Source of the DNA: JAIXWP01 sp046309775
GTDB taxonomy: Bacteria > Bacteroidota > Bacteroidia > Flavobacteriales_D > Sanyastnellaceae
NCBI GenBank assembly: GCA_046309775.1
Contig: JBKCOM010000205.1
Span: forward strand, 1 to 14,124
Direction: 5' to 3'
DNA length: 14,124 bases
The first letter of the stretch is position 1. Each line of letters begins with the position of its first letter. Made by a program: the position numbers and the translations under genes. The notes beneath the pieces are model-generated. The model saw only the letters and a list, made by a program, of their open reading frames with translations, was not told the DNA's origin and did no database searches. Positions 1-6,859 of the stretch are shown here, in pieces.

Positions 1-1
1 T

Positions 2-190
2 CCCTTGCCAATTGAGAGTAAAATGGCAGAATGGAAGGCCGATTACGCTAAAATGATGGAAGAAATGATTTACGATGAGAACAAGCCATCTTTTAACGAC
101 CTTATAAAAAACATAGATGAATTAAGAACACGACTCCAATCAGTTGCTTGGTCATTTGAACTCACCTTTCCGATCCCAGGAGGTAATTGA
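2..190 (+). CDS. C-terminal fragment of AbiEii/AbiGii-like nucleotidyltransferase toxin (5' end outside window)
   Basis: The frame is open to the left edge of the window, so this is the tail of a longer gene and not a 61-aa gene starting at the TTG at 5. It ends at TGA 188-190. The visible residues contain a W-x-x-DY-x-x-M-x-x-x-MIY stretch followed by PSF-x-x-LI and a helical D-E-L-R segment. That pattern resembles, from memory, the extreme C-terminus of Bacteroidota AbiEii/AbiGii-family proteins, the nucleotidyltransferase toxins of type IV toxin-antitoxin or abortive-infection systems. The catalytic domain and any antitoxin gene would lie upstream and cannot be seen. The assignment rests on about 60 residues, so it is tentative. 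Confidence 0.5.
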   Translation, partial: PLPIESKMAEWKADYAKMMEEMIYDENKPSFNDLIKNIDELRTRLQSVAWSFELTFPIPGGN

Positions 191-449
191 ACCCCTCCCT
201 CAACGCCTCTATCGACAAGCCTTTCCAAAGCCCCTTAAAAACCCTCGCAGCAGCCGCGCTGTAAAATCTTCGTTGATTTTCGGGATAAAGGTAGGATTTC
301 TATTGTTTCAATGTTGAAATGTCTGTGAAGATTGAATGCATCATTCATCTCGAGCCCAATAGATTTTGTGAAACACTAAACACAGCCACTTAAGTTTTTT
401 TGGGGGGGGAGTTTTCTTATCTAGGTGATTCTTTCAACTCGACTAATTA
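191..449. other. Intergenic stretch without a recognised gene
   Basis: About 260 bases lie between the + strand gene tail ending at 190 and the minus-strand lipoprotein gene ending at 450, so both flanking genes converge here. I find no open frame of note. The stretch holds a C-rich, comparatively GC-rich start (191-260), a short dyad AAAATC-N6-GATTTT (about 264-281), a perfect small dyad TTTCAA-TG-TTGAAA (306-319) and a T7G8 run (395-409). None makes a convincing intrinsic terminator, although two convergent transcripts would be expected to end here. Confidence 0.5.
395..409. repeat. T7G8 homopolymer pair
   Basis: Seven T followed directly by eight G. G runs of this length are rare in an AT-rich genome and are prone to slippage. 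The run lies in the convergent intergenic gap, 41 nt beyond the stop of the lipoprotein gene at 450, so length changes would not shift a reading frame. It may also be a site of sequencing error. Confidence 0.85.
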
Positions 450-1064
450 CTATAAAACATCCAAGTACTTCCGAGCATATTGTTCTGCGAAATCTCCACC
501 TAAAACCTCATTGATAATTAGCATATTGTAAGTATGCAAATTCTCGAGTGTTGTAAGTGTTCTACCGTCTACAGGGAATAGTTCAATCGCTTTGCACATA
601 AACATAAATGCTTTATGATACTCCTTACCTTCAAAACAAATAGAGCCTTTCATATAATTCTCAGAGCATTTATCGGTAATCAAATTACCCGTTTCAACTT
701 TTAAATACTTTTCGAAATAAAATAAAGAACTATCAACTATTTTCTGCTTTCTGTATGATTCATAAATACACTCAAGGCTTCTTTCTAACATTGTCGAGTC
801 CTTTTTCATTAATTCAAATGCCCTTTTCTTACTCAATTCTATTTCTCCGATAAGTAAATAGTCTAAAGCAATTAAACCCAAAGAATATCCAGTTAAAGAA
901 TCACATTTTGACAAACTGTCTAACGCATTACGTGTCGAAAGAGTGTCTTTTAGATTAAGACCTAACAAAAAGTCAACTTGATTAGGTTCGCAAATATTTC
1001 GCTCCGTGCAAGATGGTAGAAGCGACGAACTCAAACACAGAATAGTCAATAATAGAACTTTCAT
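450..1064 (-). CDS. Predicted lipoprotein with a TPR-like C-terminal half
   Basis: A 204-aa protein of unknown function. The first 18 residues form a hydrophobic signal sequence ending in a lipobox-like LPSC, which puts the lipidated cysteine at residue 19; the proline at -2 is not ideal. The rest is predicted helical. Residues about 134-166 fit a TPR-type helix pair (small residue, aromatic, then K-A-x-x-x-x-x-KAIELFP), and weaker helical pairs precede it. TPR-like lipoproteins usually act as periplasmic protein-binding scaffolds, but the partner is unknown. It lies 25 nt downstream of the membrane-protein gene at 1090-1521 on the same strand and is probably cotranscribed with it. Both genes are visibly more AT-rich than the operon on the right, which hints at a separate origin. 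The start ATG at 1064 is chosen because it leads straight into the signal sequence. Confidence 0.7.
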   Translation of the reverse strand: MKVLLLTILCLSSSLLPSCTERNICEPNQVDFLLGLNLKDTLSTRNALDSLSKCDSLTGYSLGLIALDYLLIGEIELSKKRAFELMKKDSTMLERSLECIYESYRKQKIVDSSLFYFEKYLKVETGNLITDKCSENYMKGSICFEGKEYHKAFMFMCKAIELFPVDGRTLTTLENLHTYNMLIINEVLGGDFAEQYARKYLDVL

Positions 1065-1089
1065 TTTTTAGGAATATTTTTTACAGAAT

Positions 1090-1521
1090 CTAATATTTGA
1101 GTCCTAACCTCCTCACTTTAAATATTTCTGACCATAAAATTATAATGAGAGAGGAAGTAATTATTACAAGAGTAGGCCAGAACATTTCGTCATAGGTATT
1201 TTTAGGTAAAGAAATAAAGCTCAAAACAATAATTAAATTAACCAGTAAATTAACGAATGAAAAAATACGCTCTGAACTAATTCTCTTTTTAAGTAAATAA
1301 TAAATCAAAAAACTCAATGCCAAGTACGGTAATAAAACTAGTATAGCCTTAAGTCCAATAGTACCCAACACGCTAGAAACTATTTCTTCAAGAGAACAGT
1401 TAGAACAAATCGGCTCTAAGATACTATGACCCAAAACATCACACAAAATATAGAAAACAACTTCAAGTATATTTTGAAATAGCCGTTGCCGTAAAATTCT
1501 TACAAGCTTATATTTAAACAT
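1090..1521 (-). CDS. Small multi-pass membrane protein of unknown function
   Basis: A 143-aa protein with a basic N-terminus (K-Y-K-L-V-R-I-L-R-Q-R) and roughly four hydrophobic segments: about 15-31 (weak), 57-77, 86-104 and 115-133. A short basic tail (KVRRLGLKY) suggests a cytoplasmic C-terminus by the positive-inside rule. The loop after the first segment carries a C-x-x-C pair (Cys39, Cys42), which could be redox-active, metal-binding or incidental. I do not recognise a family. It is the first gene of a probable two-gene minus-strand unit with the TPR-like lipoprotein 25 nt downstream. The reading frame is intact, the composition strongly AT-rich. Confidence 0.65.
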   Translation of the reverse strand: MFKYKLVRILRQRLFQNILEVVFYILCDVLGHSILEPICSNCSLEEIVSSVLGTIGLKAILVLLPYLALSFLIYYLLKKRISSERIFSFVNLLVNLIIVLSFISLPKNTYDEMFWPTLVIITSSLIIILWSEIFKVRRLGLKY

Positions 1522-1566
1522 ACTTTTAATCTTGATTACACGGATCTATTGTTACCTCGGGCGAAT

Positions 1567-1581
1567 TTTTCGTTTCGAAAA
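1567..1581. promoter_or_regulatory. Short dyad in the divergent intergenic region
   Basis: TTTTCG-TTT-CGAAAA is a perfect 6-bp inverted repeat with a 3-nt centre. It sits in the 134-nt gap between the divergent membrane-protein gene (start 1521) and the acetyltransferase gene (start 1656). It could be an operator or part of a promoter for either side. No complete Bacteroidota promoter (TTG plus TAnnTTTG) was found nearby; the closest are TATTTTCG on the minus strand (1583-1576) and TAATTTTA on the plus strand (1634-1641), each one base off. Confidence 0.25.
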
Positions 1582-1655
1582 TATGAATTTTATCGGTGTC
1601 ATGATCATATGGCCGAGCTCAATGAAAAAGCTCTAATTTTACGCGACGCAAAACT

Positions 1656-2270
1656 GTGTCTCGAATGTCGAACCCTGATAGAGAAATAGCCATACAGCTC
1701 ATGGAAGCGTCGTTTGACGGCAATCCGGCTGTATATTTTTCTATTGGAAAAGGAAAGAATTATATAAAAAAAAGAAAAGCGCTAGCAGAATTTCTCACCG
1801 ACTACAGCATACTGCGCAAAGGGCTTTTTATTTCATCCAATAAAAAAGGAGTGATTTGTTTCTACAGCTCAGAAGAGCATATTCCCTTTTTTCAAGAAAT
1901 TATTTTAGAAATAAAACTACTTTTCAAAGCCGTGGGAATATGGCGTTTGCCAAGGGTGATTTGGAGGAGTTTTTTAGTAAAAAAACAACAAAGAAAAATC
2001 GGCGCTCATCTTCACTGTTGGTATTTAGGAGCCTCCACTGAAGGAAGAGATTTTACCACGGCCAATGAATTGAAAGATATCTTATACAAGGCTTCAGACC
2101 GCTTACAATTACCAGTGCTCGCGGAAACAACTATGACCCAAAACAACAGAGTTTACGAGCGCATGGGATTTAGCACCTATGCCACTGTCGTTGTAAGCGG
2201 AATGACAACCTTTTGTATGATTAGAGAGCCAAAAAAATCAATAGAGAACAGTAGCACCCGCAGCTTTTAA
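1656..2270 (+). CDS. GNAT-family N-acetyltransferase-like protein
   Basis: A 204-aa protein from the GTG at 1656; an ATG nine bases downstream (1665) may be the true start. The C-terminal half carries the GNAT signature: strand beta-4 as LHCWYLG (residues 119-125), then the acetyl-CoA pyrophosphate loop region, then the beta-5/alpha-4 end as LAETTM-x-x-N-N-R-VYERMGF (155-172). The asparagine and YERMGF element are typical. The loop that normally reads Q/R-x-x-G-x-G/A is here E-G-R-D-F-T-T-A, so cofactor binding may be altered. Family members acetylate small-molecule amines or protein N-termini or lysines; the substrate cannot be predicted. The gene is isolated on this strand, and its last 33 bp overlap the end of the convergent AraC-family gene. 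Confidence 0.75.
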   Translation: MSRMSNPDREIAIQLMEASFDGNPAVYFSIGKGKNYIKKRKALAEFLTDYSILRKGLFISSNKKGVICFYSSEEHIPFFQEIILEIKLLFKAVGIWRLPRVIWRSFLVKKQQRKIGAHLHCWYLGASTEGRDFTTANELKDILYKASDRLQLPVLAETTMTQNNRVYERMGFSTYATVVVSGMTTFCMIREPKKSIENSSTRSF

Positions 2271-3104
2271 TTGGCGAGGACTCAAGCCAAATGTATTTTT
2301 CAAAGCTGCGCTAAAATTGCTGAGGTTTTCATACCCGAAATCGAGATAGATATCGCTTGCTTTTACTTTTCTTGTTTCAAGCAACTCCTTCGCACGTTGA
2401 AGTCTTTTCAATTGAAAATACTTACCTGGTGTGCAGCCATATTTCATTTTAAATCTCCTTTTGAAGGTAGATAGGCTCATGCCGCAGATAAACGAAAGCT
2501 CTTCCAAACTTAAGTTGCTAAAAGCGTGACTCTCTACTATTTTTTTGAATCGGATATCGGATGATTTCCAGATAATACCAGCGAGGAAACTGCCAAAACC
2601 GGGTACGTTGTCATAACACCAGCTAAGAAGTGTTTTGAACTCCTGCTTTAATTTTTCTGGATGCTCATTCATCTGTGGTTGCTGGATGGCATTCAAAAAA
2701 TCATAGACTGAGTCATTTTTTGTGATGACGGTGTGTCTTGGATTCAAATCGTTTTGACTACTCGCGTCAATCACAATACTTCTTTCCTTTAAAAATTCTG
2801 TTATTACAGCATCTTCAAAAAAGAAAAGCAATGATTTGAAATTGCTACTTCCCGAGGCTGTGCGCTCTTGCATAATGCAATTGCCTTTGCTAATAAAGAG
2901 CACATCACTGCTGGAGATTTGGATTGCCTCTTCGTTTACAAAGAGTTTTTTAGAACCTTGGAGTACAAAGCTCACCACGTTCTTAGTCAGTTTTACTTGG
3001 TTCAAGGTACCTACATTGTTAGTCTCGTAGATTACGTATGAAACGTCGTTTACAATGTTGTTCTGATTTACAACAAAGTCATTTGGAACTACTTGTGCAC
3101 TCAT
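2238..3104 (-). CDS. AraC-family transcriptional regulator with ExsA-like N-terminal domain
   Basis: A 288-aa protein. Residues about 186-285 form an AraC/XylS DNA-binding domain with two helix-turn-helix motifs. The first is around 199-222 (LSLEELSFICGMSLSTFKRRF). The second is around 245-270 and carries the family hallmark DIYLDFGYENLSNF, followed by F-G-L-S-P-R-Q. The N-terminal 130 residues resemble the cupin-like sensor domain of ExsA-type regulators (FVLQGSKK, then ISSSDVLFISKGN, then SLLFFFED); the ligand is unknown. The gene lies downstream of the palindromic terminator, so it should have its own promoter within 3105-3250, where I found no clear TAnnTTTG match. Its regulon is not evident. 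It may control the divergent or convergent neighbours or something distant. Confidence 0.88.
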   Translation of the reverse strand: MSAQVVPNDFVVNQNNIVNDVSYVIYETNNVGTLNQVKLTKNVVSFVLQGSKKLFVNEEAIQISSSDVLFISKGNCIMQERTASGSSNFKSLLFFFEDAVITEFLKERSIVIDASSQNDLNPRHTVITKNDSVYDFLNAIQQPQMNEHPEKLKQEFKTLLSWCYDNVPGFGSFLAGIIWKSSDIRFKKIVESHAFSNLSLEELSFICGMSLSTFKRRFKMKYGCTPGKYFQLKRLQRAKELLETRKVKASDIYLDFGYENLSNFSAALKNTFGLSPRQLKAAGATVLY

Positions 3105-3250
3105 AGTAGGATGGTTTTTGTGATATGAAAGTTAAACACGAATAGGTTGTTATTGTTCACAAGCTTAAACAAAGTTGTCTTTTATGTGTGTTATCAAGGG
3201 TTTCGGGTGATTTTTTTGTTAAAATTCAGTAGTCTTGTTTAACCTATTAA

Positions 3251-3284
3251 TGAAAAAAGGCCTCGAATTCGAGGCCTTTTTTCA
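3251..3284 (-). terminator. Perfectly palindromic intrinsic terminator
   Basis: A perfect 34-nt palindrome: TGAAAAAA, then GGCCTCG-AATT-CGAGGCC, then TTTTTTCA. The 7-bp GC-rich stem with an AATT loop is flanked by A6 and T6, so it can terminate in both directions. It lies 16 nt past the stop of the PorE-like gene, matching the 3' end of the minus-strand operon, and it insulates the AraC-family gene further down. Confidence 0.92.
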
Positions 3285-3299
3285 CTGTATTTGATACAA

Positions 3300-5918
3300 T
3301 TATTCTGAATATAGCGTTTGGACGGGCACTCGAACTCCCTCTTTATACCCCACAATAAAGGCATCTGAGAAGCCTCTTTTTTGAAGTGCAAGCATGGCTC
3401 GTTCGGCTTTTTCATAGACAGTAAACATACCTATACAATAGCGTGTAAACCCTTTGGGGGTGACTTCAGAGTAGAGTGGTTCGAGCCCATTGAAAATTTC
3501 CACGTCAACTGCTTCTCTAAAAGCTCCTACTTGAACCATATATAATTTCCCAGAAGGAAGCGTATTTTGGAGTATTCCTTCGGTAGATACATATACGATT
3601 GAAGTGCCCATTTCAAACTGATCCAAACGCAGCGGTTCCAAAAGTTTTATCTCAACTTGTTCTCGAGCGATCTCAGTAGTTGTGCTGCCCGTTACATTCT
3701 CTCTGTTGATTTTGTCTTCAGGAGCTAATGTGGGTGACGACTTTACCACGACCTCTTCTGCTGCTATAACCGCCTCCGCAACGGCTTCGTTTTCTTTTAC
3801 CACTTTAAATTCTGTTCTTCTATTCAGAGCAAGTTGATCATCCGAGCACGAAGTCTTTATCGCTCCTTCGCATTTACAATCATTGATTGGGAGATCTTCT
3901 CCATAGCCTCTATAGCGAAGTTGATTGGCCGTGACACCTTTTGAAATCAAATATTTCACTGTGCTTTGAGCTCGCTTAGACGAAAGTGTTGCATTCGATG
4001 CGCGCGAGCCGCGACAGTCTGTATGCGCGCCACACTCGATCACAAACTGTGGGTTATTCAATAGAATATTCGCCACTTTATCCAGTTCATTCGCCCCTTG
4101 TTGGGTAATGTCCGCTTTTGCTGATTCAAAGTAAATGGGCTCGAGAGACAACAAAGACGCGAGGTCATCACCAATACCGATTTTATTTAAAGATAGATCG
4201 GCCGCCGTGTTGAGATCAAAGCTGGATCCATCAGTATTGAGTTTCACTCCATTTATTTTCTTGGGCGCATAACCTGTCTTTTGAAGTTCAATATTGATGC
4301 TATTCAAATCTTTGAACTTTTTTAAATCTAAGGCCTGTGCAAAGTTTCCGCTCCTATTTGTATAGACGGAGTCACGAATATCACCTGCAATAAATTTCAC
4401 CAACACATTTGAAATAGGTTCCTTGGAAGTCTCCTCTACTACACTACCTGCTAATTCATAAGTAGTATTGGGTGAAAGAGAAAGGGTCTGACTAATCGTT
4501 CTGAAATATGCATGCTTGCCTCCTGCATAGTTGATTTGAGCTTGTTTGTAGCCATCAGCGATGATAGTGAGCGTTCCACCATTTGCTTTCGCTGCTATCA
4601 TCCCAGCGTCATCTGTAGTGAGTTGTTCTGAAGGCACACTAGTCAGGTCGTATTGAGCCTTCAAACTTTGGCCTCGCAATACTTCCAACATTGCTTCATT
4701 TTTTATCGTCACCTCCCAGCCGCCGGCGAGTGAATTGGGGATAAAAACGCTGTAGATTTCATCATGACCGTCGCGATTTGTGGAGAGATAATATTTCCCA
4801 TCCAAATCTGGCGCAGGAATAAGATGAAAATCATCCATTGTAGAATTGAGCGGCATATCCAAAAGACGTGGGTCTGTCCAAATGCCATCACGTGTGAGAT
4901 TGGACACATATAAATCCAGACCACCATATCCCGAAGTTTTGTTGGATGCAAAAACCAATACGCTATCCGTCAAAAACGTGGGATACACTTCGTCGAACTT
5001 GGTATTGATATTTCCGTTTATGGCAGCAGGTTGGTCATACGAACCGTCATCATTTCTTTTCACGGCGTAAATATCCATTCCGCCTTTTCCATCTGGTTGG
5101 TTGCTAGAATACACCAACAAATTCCCTTTGGGATTAAGATAAGGATGCATATAAGAGGAGGCATTGTTACAGAATGGAAGCTCGGTTGCTTTTGAATCAT
5201 TCAGCGTGGCAAGCTTTTTCTCAAACAAACTAACTCTCGGTGCATTCTTTCCCTTAGATGGAATACTTCTATTGAAATACATGAGTCCTAACTCTTCACT
5301 TAAAAATACAGGTCCATCGTGCAGTGTCGTGTTAAGAGCTGCAAAGCGATTTGCTGCACTACCCGCAGTATCTACGATCTGAAGAAAAGGTTTATTCTGC
5401 CATTTGAAATTTGATTCAATAGAATACTCCTCTCTGTTGTTGGACATGAAATAAATATTGCCAGCATAAAAGAATGGAGTCATCTCATCATTGCGCGAAT
5501 TGAACGCTTCAGGATAAACTTTAATCTCTGCTTCAGGTGACTTGACTAAAGGATTAAGATAATCATTGATCGCCTCTTCCATCCCCGCAGCGTGGGTTGT
5601 GGCCGCCAAGTTGGTCGAGGCTCCGAGGTTACCTGTTTGCTTGAGCACTTCACAGTAGATGACTTTGTCTTCTTCATTAAAACTCTCTGAAGGGATCTTT
5701 GCAAAGTTTTCTGCTGCTTTATCCATCTTAAGCATTTTGAAATAGCTCAATGCTAAACGACGATTCTTTTCAACATTGTCGCCTTTGATGGCCTCGCATA
5801 CTTCTACGGCCTGAGCATAGGCCTTTTCGTTATAGAGACGTTCTGCATATTTGAGCTTCTGCTGAGTGCCGCAAGAAGCGAATAGGAGAACTATTACTAT
5901 TAATCTAAACAACTTCAT
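3300..5918 (-). CDS. PorE-like OmpA-family lipoprotein with TPR, PD40 propeller, CRD, OmpA-C and SPOR domains
   Basis: I place the start at ATG 5918, giving 872 aa. The longer frame from 6014 overlaps the upstream gene and adds 32 residues without signal character. From 5918 the protein opens with a short lipoprotein signal ending LLFASC, lipidated at Cys16. Domains in order: TPR-like helices (about 20-115); a PD40/WD40-like beta-propeller (about 130-395) with blades such as VYSSNQPDGKGGMDIY and FASNKTSGYGGLDLY; a carboxypeptidase-regulatory-like domain (about 484-560); an OmpA-C peptidoglycan-binding domain (about 592-707) with AHTDCRGS and NRRTEF; a linker; and a SPOR-like domain (about 790-862: YMVQVGAF, then GFTRYCIGMF, then GFSDAFIVGY). 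The TPR-propeller-CRD-OmpA order is that of PorE, the type IX secretion lipoprotein of Porphyromonas gingivalis that binds peptidoglycan. The added SPOR domain gives a second possible glycan contact. It is the last gene of the operon, 16 nt after the PorP/SprF gene. OmpA-C and SPOR assignments are strong; true PorE orthology is inference. Confidence 0.88.
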   Translation of the reverse strand: MKLFRLIVIVLLFASCGTQQKLKYAERLYNEKAYAQAVEVCEAIKGDNVEKNRRLALSYFKMLKMDKAAENFAKIPSESFNEEDKVIYCEVLKQTGNLGASTNLAATTHAAGMEEAINDYLNPLVKSPEAEIKVYPEAFNSRNDEMTPFFYAGNIYFMSNNREEYSIESNFKWQNKPFLQIVDTAGSAANRFAALNTTLHDGPVFLSEELGLMYFNRSIPSKGKNAPRVSLFEKKLATLNDSKATELPFCNNASSYMHPYLNPKGNLLVYSSNQPDGKGGMDIYAVKRNDDGSYDQPAAINGNINTKFDEVYPTFLTDSVLVFASNKTSGYGGLDLYVSNLTRDGIWTDPRLLDMPLNSTMDDFHLIPAPDLDGKYYLSTNRDGHDEIYSVFIPNSLAGGWEVTIKNEAMLEVLRGQSLKAQYDLTSVPSEQLTTDDAGMIAAKANGGTLTIIADGYKQAQINYAGGKHAYFRTISQTLSLSPNTTYELAGSVVEETSKEPISNVLVKFIAGDIRDSVYTNRSGNFAQALDLKKFKDLNSINIELQKTGYAPKKINGVKLNTDGSSFDLNTAADLSLNKIGIGDDLASLLSLEPIYFESAKADITQQGANELDKVANILLNNPQFVIECGAHTDCRGSRASNATLSSKRAQSTVKYLISKGVTANQLRYRGYGEDLPINDCKCEGAIKTSCSDDQLALNRRTEFKVVKENEAVAEAVIAAEEVVVKSSPTLAPEDKINRENVTGSTTTEIAREQVEIKLLEPLRLDQFEMGTSIVYVSTEGILQNTLPSGKLYMVQVGAFREAVDVEIFNGLEPLYSEVTPKGFTRYCIGMFTVYEKAERAMLALQKRGFSDAFIVGYKEGVRVPVQTLYSE

Positions 5919-5934
5919 AGGGGGTGGTATTTGA

Positions 5935-6858
5935 TCAATAAAGTCTTGGAGAAATTTGTGTGCCTTTTGGTCCCATTGTAAATCGTAATAGAACTTCATG
6001 TGTATGACGAGCAAAAACGCCCAGATCGGTCAGCTCGCGGTCATAAGCATATCCCAATTTCACATAAGGATGCACTTGACATTCGAGCATTGCTACCAGT
6101 GCATTGCTTGAACGATATCCCACACCAAGGCCGATGAACTTTTTGTAATATGCATTCACATTCAAATCAAAATTGATTGGCGCACCAGTGGTGTGACGTA
6201 TCAAAACACTTGGTTTAATATCAATCATTGGATCAGCGGCCCAAATATAACCTGCGTTATATAAGAACTGCGGCACTTCTAATGCTTGCTGACCTCCTGT
6301 GATTTCTGTAGCACTCAGATCATTATTTAAAATGGAAGGAACTGATATTCCAGCAAAAAACTTATCCGCGTAATAAAATACTCCGGCACCGAAATTAATT
6401 GTCGACTCACTTAAGTTTGCAGCAAACGTTGGATCGGCAGCGTTGTCTTGGCTGTGTTGTACACGCGACAAGCCAATATTATACTGCGAATAGTTTGCTT
6501 GAAGTCCAAAAGCAAGTTTACTGTATTTAAATTTCAAATGATAAGCACCAGCTAATGAAATAGTATTTCTATCCATTACGCCAATTTGATCATTATTAAA
6601 TGAAATTCCTGCACCTATTTTTTCTTGCATAAATGCCTTGTGCACGTTGGCCACAATGGTATTGGGAGCACCATCGATGCCCGTCCATTGTGATCGATAG
6701 AGCACGTTGGCATTGATGCCTTCGGCAGACCCAGCATAAGCGGGGTTAATAGCAAGACCATTGAACATATACATGCTGTATTGTGGGTCTTGTTGTGCGG
6801 CCAACTCCAAGCTGATGAAGCCAACCAAAATCAATATTATATTTTTCATGTTCTTCAT
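5935..6858 (-). CDS. PorP/SprF-family type IX secretion outer-membrane protein
   Basis: A 307-aa protein. The signal peptide covers about residues 1-21 (MKNMKNIILILVGFISLELA, then A). The mature N-terminus reads QQDPQYSMYMFNGLAINPAYAGS, with the PQYS-x-Y-MFN and NPAYAGS hallmarks of the PorP/SprF family. The rest alternates short polar and aromatic strands, as expected for an outer-membrane beta-barrel. In Flavobacterium johnsoniae the member SprF is encoded just downstream of the giant adhesin SprB and is needed for its surface delivery. The gene here occupies the equivalent position: its ATG comes 1 nt after the stop of the giant CHU_C protein (TAA-G-ATG), which suggests translational coupling and a dedicated pairing. 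A second ATG (Met4) could also serve as start. Confidence 0.93.
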   Translation of the reverse strand: MKNMKNIILILVGFISLELAAQQDPQYSMYMFNGLAINPAYAGSAEGINANVLYRSQWTGIDGAPNTIVANVHKAFMQEKIGAGISFNNDQIGVMDRNTISLAGAYHLKFKYSKLAFGLQANYSQYNIGLSRVQHSQDNAADPTFAANLSESTINFGAGVFYYADKFFAGISVPSILNNDLSATEITGGQQALEVPQFLYNAGYIWAADPMIDIKPSVLIRHTTGAPINFDLNVNAYYKKFIGLGVGYRSSNALVAMLECQVHPYVKLGYAYDRELTDLGVFARHTHEVLLRFTMGPKGTQISPRLY

Positions 6859-6859
6859 C

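Noticed and set aside
264..281. Dyad AAAATC-N6-GATTTT as a terminator for the left-edge gene
   Set aside because: The stem is only 6 bp, mostly A-T, and no T run follows it, so I would not call a terminator.
1613..1637. GAGCT...AGCTC inverted repeat followed by TAATTTT upstream of the acetyltransferase gene
   Set aside because: A 5-bp stem with a 9-nt loop is too weak to call a terminator or operator.
2836..3030. Open frame of 64 aa on the + strand inside the AraC-family gene, plus others at 1856-2041 and 2271-2474
   Set aside because: They lie opposite to or out of frame with well-supported genes and have no features of their own.
5919..6014. A 32-residue N-terminal extension of the PorE-like gene starting at 6014
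   Set aside because: It overlaps the end of the PorP/SprF gene by 80 nt, shows no signal sequence, and would place the lipoprotein signal in the interior. ATG 5918 gives a proper lipoprotein start.
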